Source: Siphonodentalium dalli
Lineage: Eukaryota > Mollusca > Scaphopoda > Gadilida > Siphonodentaliidae
Length of the DNA stretch: 64,000 nucleotides
Direction: 5' to 3'
NCBI GenBank assembly: GCA_032622095.1
Contig: CP136061.1
Location: forward strand, 264,028,077 to 264,092,076
The first letter of the stretch is position 1. Every line of letters starts with the position of its first letter. Under the pieces are notes generated by a model. The model searched no databases, was not told the origin of the DNA, and worked only from the letters and a program-made list of their open reading frames with translations. Made by a program: the position numbers and the translations under genes. Positions 55,273-64,000 of the stretch are shown here, in pieces.

Positions 55273-56025
55273 CATACCATAGACACAGGAGATGCACGTC
55301 CGATAAAACAGGCACCACGTCGAGTCCCATTTGCACTTCAACCTCAGGTCGAGAGTGAAATTCAGAGAATGTTGACAGCCGGGGTCACAGATAAATCACA
55401 AACAGGGTGGGCTAGCCCAGTGGTCATCATTAAATAGAAGACGAAGGACCCCTCAAGTGACAAGCCGCCAGAAATACAGTTTTATGTTGATTTCCGGAAG
55501 GTAAATGGTGTCACTATACGTGATTTTTATCCTCTACCTAGGCAACATGATTGTCTGGATTATCTCAGAAACTCAAAATACTGCTTGTCGTTGGATTTAT
55601 TGGATGGATATTGGCAGACTCCATTATCAGAGAAAGATAGGCACAAGGCAGCTTTCGTCACCTACAATATAACGTCCAATTCACAATATCAATTCCGTGT
55701 TATGCCAATGGGGTTATGCAATTCGGGAGCCACTTTTGAACGTTTGATGGAGTCGGTACTAGCCGGACTGCAGTGGCGCACATGCTTGTTGTTCGTTGAC
55801 GATGTCCTGGTTTTTTCAGGGTCATTCCAAGGTCAATGCGAAAGGTTAGATCAGGTTCTGACACGTATCAAAGATGCATGGCTAAAAATTCACCCAAGAA
55901 ATGTCATATATTCAAAGAAAAGTGTTCATTCTTGGGGCACATGGTCTCTGAGTCGATCCCGATTCAGGAAAGATACACGCGATATAAACATGGGCGACAC
56001 ACACCAAGGTCAAGGACGTCCGTAG
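55273..56025 (+). pseudogene. Gypsy reverse transcriptase
   Basis: Domain blocks in order: QAPRRVPFALQPQVE, MLTAGVTDKSQTGWASPVV, FYVDFRKVNGVTIRDFYPLP, LSLDLLDGYWQTPLSEKDRH, AFVTYN..., QFRVMPMGLCNSGATFERLM and the active site LLFVDDVLVFS (FVDD). A TAG at 55435-55437 breaks it, and a frameshift near 55930 separates the thumb region (FLGHMVS in the next frame). A conserved upstream region (54.8-55.27 kb) holds the protease-RT spacer, also broken. Confidence 0.92.
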
Positions 56026-56037
56026 TTTCTTGGGCTT

Positions 56038-56445
56038 ATGCTCATACTACTGGAGACTCATTCGCAATTGCACCAAGTTCGCATGGACGAAGGAATGCGA
56101 GACGCATTTAAGACATTAAAGGCAATCCTGATAAAAGAGCCAATCCTAAAATACCCAGACCTATCCAAACCATTTCTTGTTGATACAGGTGCCTCACAGG
56201 ATGCGATCGGAGCAGTGTTGTCCCAAGTGCATGAAGATGGGGAACATGCAGTGGCTTATTATAGCCGGACCCTATCTAAACCTGAACGCTCATATTTTGT
56301 AACACGGAAGGAGTTATTAGCAATTCTAGATGCAGTACGACACTTTCACACATACATATTTAATACAAAGTTTATAGTCAGAAGCGACAATGGAACTTTG
56401 AATTGGCTACGAAAGTTCAATAATCCGGAGGGACAAGTTGCCTGA
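56038..56445 (+). pseudogene. Gypsy RNase H domain
   Basis: DAFKTLKAILIKEPILKYPD is the usual lead-in. The acidic residues sit in FLVDTGASQDAIGAVLSQ, TRKELLAILDAVRHF and VRSDNGTLNWL; the first motif has VDTGAS where TDAS is common, a one-residue gain next to the catalytic Asp. It ends at a TGA (56443-56445). Confidence 0.88.
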
Positions 56446-56879
56446 ACGATTAACATTCTAGAGACATACGATTTTACAATTCAGCAGAGTCCGGCAAGTT
56501 ACATGCCAATGCAGATAACCAAGACCGTGTACATAATGTACGAAGTGTGAGAATTTAATGAGAAGAGATGTTATCAAAAGTGACTGTCGATACGAGGAAA
56601 ATATAGAAAGCATTAAAATGGTGACGAGACAAAAAAACAAAGCCATCCAACGTGAGCTCTCAACCACAGAATTCAGCTGCTCAGGCATGGATAGCGGGAA
56701 GAACTACCACAGAAATACGAGAGGCTCAGTCCAGTGACCTGGGTAAAATAGTTGAATGGAAGGGACACGGCATTGAGACACCATGGTTGGAACAAATTTC
56801 GATGTTATCGCGCAAAACCAAGACATATTGAGCACAATGGGACCGAATAGAATTGCGGGATGGAATATTATACTGGAAG

Positions 56880-58000
56880 TGGGTCGACGAAAACAGATGA
56901 AATAATATGGCAATTGATACTGCCAAAATTTTGGCTGCAAGAAGTCTTGAAAATGCTTCATATAGATCCCATGGGAGGACATATGGGTACAAATCGGCTC
57001 ACGTGTCGCATACGTGACATATTTCACTGGAAGGGTATTTTAACATTTCCCATACTTATGTGCAGAAATGCCCAGAATGTCAGAAGAGGAAGCCGGGTCA
57101 GATGCTCAAAGGACCAATGAAACAGTATTTGGTATGGGACGGGTTGAAATCGATATAACGGGTCCACTCCTAAAAACCAAAGAGGGGAATCGGTACATTC
57201 TGGTCATTATGGATTGTTACACGCGGTGGACAGAAGCATATCCCATGCCTAATCAGGAGGCCATACCCATTGCTGACATATTTCTCAAACAGTTCATTAG
57301 TCGTTGGGGTGTACCTTTACAAATACACACTGATCAAGGCAGACAGTTTGAAAGTGCTGTATTTCAGCATTTGTGCAAACTTTTCAACATTGACAAAACT
57401 CGTACGACTCCATTTCAGAATCGTACGCTTAAAGACATGCTTATTAAATATATCTCCAAAATACAGCGAGATTGGGACACATACTTACCACTGGTGATGT
57501 TTGCATACCGAACATCAGTGCATGACATCACAGGGTACACACCATGTATGATGATGATGGGCAGATAACCTGACATGCCAGTTGACCTTTTATACCCGCG
57601 GACATTTGGAAAATATGGACGTTACAATGAAGCAGGACAGGCCGATGTCCCGGAGTATATTGAAAAACTCCAAAATAAACTGGAGAAAATACACGACGTA
57701 GCCCGAAACAATATGAAACGTGCCAGTGACAGGCAGTAACGACAATATGACATAAGAACTCACAGCGACGATAAAATAAAATTGAAAGTAGTCGACACGG
57801 TGTTACTTTTCACGAAAACTTGCAAAAAAGTTTGATGTAGAATATACTATCATTGAAACTCTAACAGAGTTTCTATATAGGATCAAGAGATGGGGCAAAA
57901 TTCAATTCTAGGGTAGTACACGCTGACAGACAAAGGAAGGGCAAAACGTTGGTTCATACCGGGCCCTAAAACGGTAACGCGGTCCCAATAACTTTAAAGA
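56880..58000 (+). pseudogene. Gypsy integrase
   Basis: The H2C2 finger is split over two frames (LHIDPMGGHMG near 56960; KCPECQ near 57066). The core follows at 57068-57568: first Asp in VEIDITGPLL, second Asp in IHTDQGRQFE. The segment that should carry the third, catalytic Glu is deleted: TTPFQ runs directly into NRTLKDMLIKY near 57417. A TAA at 57566 then interrupts, and a decayed C-terminal part (EKLQNKLEKIHDVARNNMKR, VVHADRQRKG) reaches about 58000. It would insert cDNA; the missing Glu alone abolishes this. Confidence 0.9.
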
Positions 58001-58069
58001 GTTAGGCCTTTAAGAGCGCAGCCCATTAGACGATTTGACTGAAAGAAACATTTTTTTTTATTTTCCCAG

Positions 58070-59090
58070 ATGTCAGCAAGAGCGAAGCCAACCGAAGAGT
58101 TTTAATGTTGGGATTGTAACCGGAAATTTATCACCAGAAAGCAGCGGAGTCGACACCACCGAGATGCCCACGGGGAAACAGTCGGATGTCCGTTCTGTAC
58201 GTACAAGGTGCAGAGGGGTGGCGTTACGTCATGGCGCATCACATGAAAGACGACACATCACATCACGAAGAAAGCGATAGATCAGGAAATGACACGGGAT
58301 AGGGACAACAACAGGAATGATAGAGACAGAGGCGATGGCGAGAGTAGAAGAAGAGGCCGTGATAGAGAGGCAGAAAGGAATCCATCTCCAAAGACAAAAT
58401 CCCAGGTCAGAGTTGCAACACCAAGAGGGAAGGTCACAAGCAGGGCATCAACTGATCGAGAACGAAATTTGACGACAGGGACTGTGTCGATAAAGTTTGA
58501 CAAGCCAAGGTAGTGGCAACCAAGAAACCAGCTCCCGAGACACTGGTATCAGACCCAGGGCTGGATTGTTCAGCTGTTACATGGAATTCGCCCTACATTG
58601 ACCTCTTGCTACCTTCAGCGGTCAATTCGCCAGTCTTCGACCCAAATATTTTTCTGGCAGAAATCCCCAAGAATCCGGTTGTACAAAAATCAATCATGAC
58701 CCAAACGGATATCAGAGATCGGGGAAGTGATGTAGGCACGCAGGCGGATAGCGAGACAGAAAAGTACCACCCGCAGAAGGTTCAGGAAAAGTTCAAACTT
58801 AAAATGGACCCGAACATCACGCTACCGGAGCCATTCTCGACCTACGAGCAGTTAAGCTCGGACCCTCGATTTTTATTTATCGGGGCGCCTTCCATGTACA
58901 TTTGTGCATTGAGAAGGTGGAGAGTTTGAGGTTGCCAGATGGGAGAACGTATTCTCTGAACGAAACATGGTTCCGAGATCCCGAGGTTAATGTCGAAGTT
59001 TCACGGGCGAGTCCGACGAATGACACCGCCAGGAAACCTGAGGGTAGAAAACCTTTGAATCTGTCGATGAAGAGAAGACGAGAGGAATAG
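58070..59090 (+). pseudogene. Third ORF of the Gypsy element, with C2H2 finger; function unknown
   Basis: Lies between integrase and the polypurine tract. From ATG 58070 it reads a short lead, a TAA at 58103, then CWDCNRKFITRKQRSRHH with C-x2-C-x12-H-x4-H spacing (58106-58171), a second CPFC half-finger whose His pair is in a shifted frame, an Arg/Asp-rich stretch (RDRDNNRNDRDRGDG), then 58513-58929 (SPYIDLLLPSAVNSPVFDPN, LPEPFSTYEQLSSDPRFLF) and, after another shift, ESLRLPDGRTYSLNETWF ... RRREE to 59090. There is no signal peptide or membrane segment, so it is not env-like. Finger plus basic regions suggest nucleic-acid binding; that is inference. I do not recognise a named family. Confidence 0.7.
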
Positions 59091-59186
59091 ATGGCTGGCA
59101 CCAAGATGAAATAATTATTTCTCATTCCGTTCATTTTATATACCGTTATCGTTTAAGTTAAGTTCGCGGTCGAACAATTTTTCTCT

Positions 59187-59196
59187 AAAGGGGGGA
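59187..59196 (+). other. Polypurine tract
   Basis: AAAGGGGGGA three bases before the TGTAAC that starts the 3' LTR, as needed for plus-strand priming. Confidence 0.8.
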
Positions 59197-59199
59197 TGG

Positions 59200-59513
59200 T
59201 GTAACGAATTTAGGTTATCATCTTTCGTTTATCAGCACGTCATTTCATTTCGTTTGTGTTCACCTATCAACCCTTCGCCTCATTCATAACACTTAACGTC
59301 CGGTTCGTGAAATCACTGCGCGCTTATATGCGGTTACTAGGAGTAGGGAACGCTGTGTGTACCCAGTAAGAGAACGCAGTCTTGCAATTATTCTGATGAA
59401 CAACAGATTTTTTTAGCTTAAATATGAAAAGTTCTCAAGATGTTTGTAGATTTTGTTATAAAGGTGACTAATATGGCCTATTTGAAGTCATATTTATGTC
59501 ATTTTGATATGTA
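59200..59513 (+). repeat. Gypsy 3' LTR (start sure, end unsure)
   Basis: Begins TGTAACGAATTTAGG right after the polypurine tract. The end is taken as the junction with the next element; a matching ...GTTACA end was not found, so it may be truncated. Confidence 0.65.
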
Positions 59514-59516
59514 TAA

Positions 59517-62500
59517 TACTCTAGTAGCTGAGGTGGTTTTGTATGCACTTTTATGTCCAGAGCAAAACTCTTAAAGAATCCACTAATTGAAGGTACACGA
59601 ACAATATTTGGTTGGTGACACATTTCCCAATGAGGGCGAAATGGGTCAAATGGCCACGCCCCTTTTTGCGCGAAGTACTACCACCCGCCGTGACTATATC
59701 TCCAGAACCGTTGGACATAGGGGGTCTAGTAACCACTCAAAGTGTGCGATATGGCCACATTATGGGGGGTCAGTAATACATTTTCGTATCCAAAAGGCAA
59801 TGGTTTTTAAGATAATTGCCAAAAACAATCCATTTTTAAGGGCCCAATTTTGGGGTTCAGCACTTTTATCTCAAAGCTGAGCCCCCAATTAGAATTTTAT
59901 TGACCTATATCCATCGGTGACACATACAGGTATCATTTCTGATATTTTCTGTACCATTATCGAATGGGATTGACCTTCAAGGAGCTCTTGACCCTGAAAA
60001 TAAGGTTTTTGGATGGAATAGATTGGTCGTAGAATGAAAAACAGACATTTTCCCAATAACAAAGATGTTGAGGAAATCATCAGTTATGGGGTATTTGATC
60101 AGTAACCTAAAACTCCTACAAAAAGGTTACCTGGTGATATAATTTGAATGTAGTTCATCTTTTGTTATCTAGATTTCATGGCCTTTGATGTGAGATGGCT
60201 GCCAAAATGGTTATAAATGGAATGACATATATCACATTAGCAATATACTTGTAAATGAGTTCAATGTGTTATTTTCTTTAAACTTATGGGAGAACAGGGT
60301 GTTTTTATGGTATTCTAATGTTGAATTGAATTATACTTTTATGTATGTATATGTGCCACTCCAAAAATGTCAGTAAAAGTACTGTAAACCGTTTGGTTTG
60401 ATGTTATAGGCACAGGAGATATATATATATATATACTTTACATGTCAAATATCGTGAACCATGCAGGTACGTGTATGTGTGTCAATCGCCTTATGTGTGT
60501 GATGTACATACAGTAACTACATGTATATTCTAGTGAACTTTATGGTCTGCACTCTGCAGTATTTCAAAAACATGCTATGGCCATGCCTACGTATACGTAT
60601 GTACACTGATTTTAACACAATGAATGTCAGGTTATAATCTATGTTTGAGGAAAGTTACTATGTATTTTTCATTTGTGTTGCATTTGTCAATATTAATGGG
60701 TCCCATGCAGGAGCCCAGATGTTACTAGTGCAGAGCCCATTTAATTTTCATGAGACTGGTGGACTTCATGACTATACTCCTAAATAAACATGACTCTGAG
60801 TCTTATCAGACCAAGACCGTATTGTGTAGGTTTTACTAGAATTATATTTAGAAAAGACTCAACCATTATTTTTCCACTGCCCTATATATCACAATATATT
60901 CATTTGGCAGTATTCATCCCAAGTTTAGTGGTGATGCTAATAAATTTGGTATGATATTCAGGTAGAGCAAAGCGATCTGAACAAATCGAGGATAAGCCAC
61001 TATGCGTAGAAAACATTAAAAACATGTATATTGTGAAATATTTCAATAATGGGTGCTGGTTTTTACAAACTGGCCGTAATTGAGATGACTATTCCTGTTG
61101 TTTATCAGCGTACACATTAAATATTTTGAAGTATATATGTTCTTGAATGTTTCATACAGACACTGACTTTTGCACAAATTGCTCGGATTAGCCAAACAAT
61201 GCAAACATAACCAACTTTAGGTAAAATGGTGGTACTTAACAGAATCGCTTTGACCTACAAACATTATAGCAATCCAGTAGTACCCATCAGCATAATATAA
61301 AATTAGCAGGACCACTTAACCTGGGGTGGTATTGAAAATGAAAATATCTTTAAAATGGTAAGTTATGAGGGCTATTACCTATTATGAAGAATTATGTTAG
61401 TGAAATTATTGACCCTCATCTTCTCCAACCTGCAAGTTCTGCAACTATCAAAACTAATTCCATCATTTCCTAAAACTTTTTGTGAGATGAATTGATTACT
61501 TTTTTTGGATGAATTGATTACTTCTGAAATATATACTGGTATATATGGTCATCTCTCATCTGATTACAACATGTTTTTACTATGCCCAGATGCAATACCC
61601 ATTTTAGGATCGCAACATGTGGCTGCTGCATGAAGCAAACAGCTGGTCATTCCATTTAGTAAAAGTGTCTAGCATGTTTCGTAGCTTGGTCACTTAATTC
61701 AGATCAGCTGTTAAATATTCATAACAAATTTTGAAAACCTGTTTTGTTCAATCTGTACATTTCTGTTGATTAGAGGACAATTGTTACCTGATTTTTGGTA
61801 AAGCACATCAGTTTCCAAGGCATGTTCAGTCGTGAAGAGCTCATGTTGTGTGTCGGGGTCAACACATCCTCAGCAGCAATTTCCAGCTAATCCCATTGTG
61901 TGTGGTCAATTGTGCTCTTAAGTCGATCAGATAATTCGGATAGTTCTTTAAAAAGTACCATACATATGCTGTGGCCTTGGTGGTATTGTATACTTGTGGT
62001 GCGTAACATGCTGAAATCGGTTTTTGGCAATTATCTTAAAAACATTGACTTTTGGACATGGAAATGTATTACTGACCCCCCATAATGTGGATTTTCAGGG
62101 TCAAGAGCTCCTTGAAGGTCAATCCCATACGATAATGGTACAGAAATTATACCTATATGTGGTACCGATGGATATAGATCAATAAAATTCGAATTGGGGG
62201 CTCAGCTTTGAGATAAAAGTTCTGAACCCCAAAATTGGGCCCTTAAAAATGGATTGTTTTTGGTTTTTGGCAATTATCTTAAAAACCATTGCCTTTTGGA
62301 TATGAAAATGTATTACTGACCCCCCATAATGTGGCCATTCCGCACATTTTGAGTGGTTACTCGACCCCATATGTCCAACGGTTCTGGAGATATAGTCACG
62401 GCGGGTGGTAGTACTTCGCACAAAAAGGGGCGTGGCCATTTGACCCATTTCGCCCTCATTGGGAAATGTGTCACCAACCAAATATTGTTCGTGTACCTTC

Positions 62501-62572
62501 AATTAGTGGATTCATGAAGAGTTTTGCTCTGGACATAAAACTGCATACAAAACCACCTCAGCTACTAGAGTA
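59517..62572. mobile_element. 3.06-kb DNA element with ~483-bp terminal inverted repeats
   Basis: Left TIR 59517-60000 and right TIR 62091-62572, starting TACTCTAGTAGCTGAGGTGG on both strands and highly similar throughout. TAA flanks both ends (59514-59516 and 62573-62575), or, read differently, TA plus CTCTAGTAG. A piece of the TIR interior is duplicated at about 62010-62090. The 2-kb middle has a TA microsatellite (about 60420-60433) and no transposase. TAA flanks suggest PIF/Harbinger, TA would suggest Tc1/mariner; undecided. Confidence 0.88.
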
Positions 62573-62575
62573 TAA

Positions 62576-62846
62576 GTAGTGTGTTGTCTTAAAAATGTTA
62601 TAACTCATACCGCTTGTGAAAAATTGAAACTTTCACCTTGACTTCAAGGTCATCAAGGTCACTTTCACGCTTGAGTCTCGCTCTTATATTGACCTCCATA
62701 TCATGAAATATGTGTATACCAAGTTTCATCCAATTTTTCACACTTTGGCTATTTTTGGGACCTTAGAGCCTCTACTAAGATGGGATATGTGACAAATGAG
62801 GGTCTGTGGTTAAAAGTGCCAGGTGCGATATGTGTTAATTTCTAGC
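62576..62846. other. No clear feature
   Basis: Contains CTTTCACCTTGACTTCAAGGTCATCAAGG and CCAAGTTTCATCCAATTTTTC strings of a kind common in dispersed invertebrate repeats. Nothing coding. Confidence 0.4.
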
Positions 62847-62949
62847 CAGGGTTGGGGCGATTACTCGCAAATGTAATCGATTACGATTACTACGATTACA
62901 ATTACTTTTGAATTACATGATGACGATTATTGGTTACATTTGTTATGAT
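62847..62949 (+). mobile_element. hAT-type terminus fragment
   Basis: CAGGGTTGGGGCGATTAC followed by clustered AATCGATTACGATTAC and ATTACAATTAC motifs, the style of hAT ends and of the hAT at 51.8-53.4 kb. It is cut at 62950 by the TTAA MITE; no continuation is recognisable beyond. Confidence 0.6.
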
Positions 62950-62953
62950 TTAA

Positions 62954-63479
62954 AGGTGGATTATCTCTTTGTAAACATGTATTATATAGTTACCGGGGTA
63001 TACAATATTATATTTGAATCGAAGACTCCTGTCCGAAAATGATTCTATTGATTAATATTTATTTTATTTCGAATATTTTCTGGTCTAAAAAGGCGTGTTT
63101 GTTCAGCTAACGAACAATAGTGGTTACTGTTAACAGAGACCAGAAATTTTATTGTACAATTTTGTCACAAATAAACATTAATTAGATTCATTATCGCTTA
63201 TATATGTGCAACAAAACAATACAAACAATCGCAATCAATCTGGGACATTTGACTTTCAGTGCGCAGCCTTAGGACCTGCCCAGTGCTCTATATCGCAATA
63301 TGGTGTCATTCGAATGGTCTGTCCTAAAAATAGTAACATAAACGGTCCCGATTTAATATTTCAAATAAAATCAATATTAATTGATAAATGCTTTTCTGGA
63401 CAGGGATCTTCAGTTCATATCTATTATTTTATACCCACTCAACTATTTAAAATGTGTTATTTAAAGAGATAATCAATAT
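62954..63479 (+). mobile_element. TTAA MITE, copy C
   Basis: 526 bp, TTAA at 62950-62953 and 63480-63483. Left end AGGTGGATTATCTCTTTG; the right end AAAGAGATAATCAATAT is slightly degenerate. Sits inside or beside the hAT terminus. Confidence 0.9.
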
Positions 63480-63483
63480 TTAA

Positions 63484-64000
63484 TGTTGCGCGTGTGTCCA
63501 TCTACCGGTAGCTTTGGCCATGAAATAAATGCTATGCTATTGATATTATCGTCACTGGGCAAGTTTGTTATATCAAGGGATATTGAGCACAGAATTGGTC
63601 TATGTTTGAATGCGTTTGGTGAATCATCATGCAATATATGGACACGTTTGACCATGTCTGATTTACATCTATGAGTTACAATGGGGCTATTTTGGTAGCA
63701 AAATATGTAATTTACCTTTACCTTTACCTTCTCTGTAAATTCCTCCTGTGTCAGGAGAACCGTCCTTAGGGTGGACGTGACCACTTCTTCTTAAGCACCG
63801 TAACTTCTGATATATATACATGTAAAATAATTGGATTGGTTGGGTAAGTGTCCAGTTGGGGTTGAGACCGTCACTAACTGCCGGGGTCCACAGGCGGAGC
63901 TTTGGGACCAAGTTTTTTTTGCAGTCAGGATACGGAGTCGAGCTTGGTGAAGTTGGTAGCACAGACCTCGTGATATAGCTTCTATCTTCTGCATGCAGTC
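63484..64000 (-). other. Unresolved; possible retroposon 3' end on the minus strand
   Basis: On the minus strand, 63.99 to 63.7 kb ends in AAGAAGAAGTGGTCACGTCC ... GGAGGAATTTACAGAGAAGG and a GGTAAA-GGTAAA-GGTAAA tail (about 63726-63709), as at the 3' end of LINEs that finish in short tandem repeats. No protein domain supports this. 63484-63690 is unrecognised. Confidence 0.35.

Larger units (their letters stand above)
49735..59513 (+). mobile_element. Ty3/Gypsy-type LTR retrotransposon, decayed
   Basis: Order: possible 5' LTR remnant ending GGTTACA (49831), PBS-like TGGTGGCAGCGG (49837-49848), gag, protease, RT, RNase H, integrase, a third ORF, polypurine tract (59187-59196) and an LTR start TGTAACGAATTTAGG (59200). 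RT/RNase H before integrase is the Gypsy order. It carries at least three nested insertions (51094-51233, 51810-53377, 53796-54315). Many stops and frameshifts make it inactive. Confidence 0.9.

Noticed and set aside
54888-55286. 132-codon minus-strand ORF
   Set aside because: Antisense to the protease-RT spacer of the Gypsy element.
58282-58503. Minus-strand ORF rich in Ser/Leu
   Set aside because: Antisense of the Arg/Asp-rich stretch of the third Gypsy ORF.

Overview
The window looks like intergenic or intronic DNA of a metazoan, most likely a marine invertebrate and plausibly a mollusc. It is AT-rich and spliceosomal, it has no bacterial-style operons or ribosome binding sites, and almost every recognisable coding stretch is a transposable element. 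The mollusc guess is inference from repeat style (ACGG-rich dispersed repeats, LINE C-termini with a cysteine/histidine motif, Kruppel-type fingers) and cannot be proved from this sequence. No complete host gene was found. The only host-like candidate is a short, broken C2H2 zinc-finger exon at 47.6-48.1 kb.

Layout. 0-2.5 kb: 3' part of a degenerate LINE. 2.5-9.4 kb: minisatellites (32 bp, 45 bp), hairpin-bearing dispersed repeats and a LINE 3' tail. 9.4-12.9 kb: an old dispersed repeat carrying two younger insertions, which a second, unfilled copy at 21.5-22.2 kb makes visible. 13.2-20.8 kb, minus strand: the best preserved element, a LINE with an uninterrupted endonuclease/reverse transcriptase ORF of 1190 codons plus two upstream ORFs; a 1374-bp long-TIR DNA transposon with a 9-bp target duplication sits between those upstream ORFs. 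23.2-26.2 kb: a 71-bp satellite of about 41 units. 26.65-28.4 kb: wreckage of an L1/Tx1-like LINE and of another LINE C-terminus. 28.8-38.9 kb: foldback elements, a 122-bp tandem repeat, dispersed repeats and much sequence with nothing recognisable. 38.9-40.6 kb and 42.9-44.2 kb: two 5'-truncated LINEs with clear target duplications; the second lies inside a tandem array of 498-bp units that are themselves bounded by inverted repeats. 49.2-59.5 kb: a decayed Ty3/Gypsy-type LTR retrotransposon (gag, protease, RT, RNase H, integrase and a third ORF with a C2H2 finger), broken by a hAT element, a TTAA-flanked MITE and palindromes. 59.5-62.6 kb: a 3.06-kb DNA element with 483-bp inverted repeats. 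62.8-63.5 kb: a hAT end with another TTAA MITE in it.

The elements form a readable order of insertion: LINE into satellite array; hAT and MITE into Gypsy gag and the gag/protease junction; long-TIR element into LINE. Four LINE copies of one family share a 3'-terminal two-helix hairpin whose paired bases change together, which is the strongest sign of selected structure. Decay varies: the minus-strand LINE at 13.6-20.8 kb is young, while the Gypsy element carries many stops, frameshifts and a deletion that removes an integrase catalytic residue.
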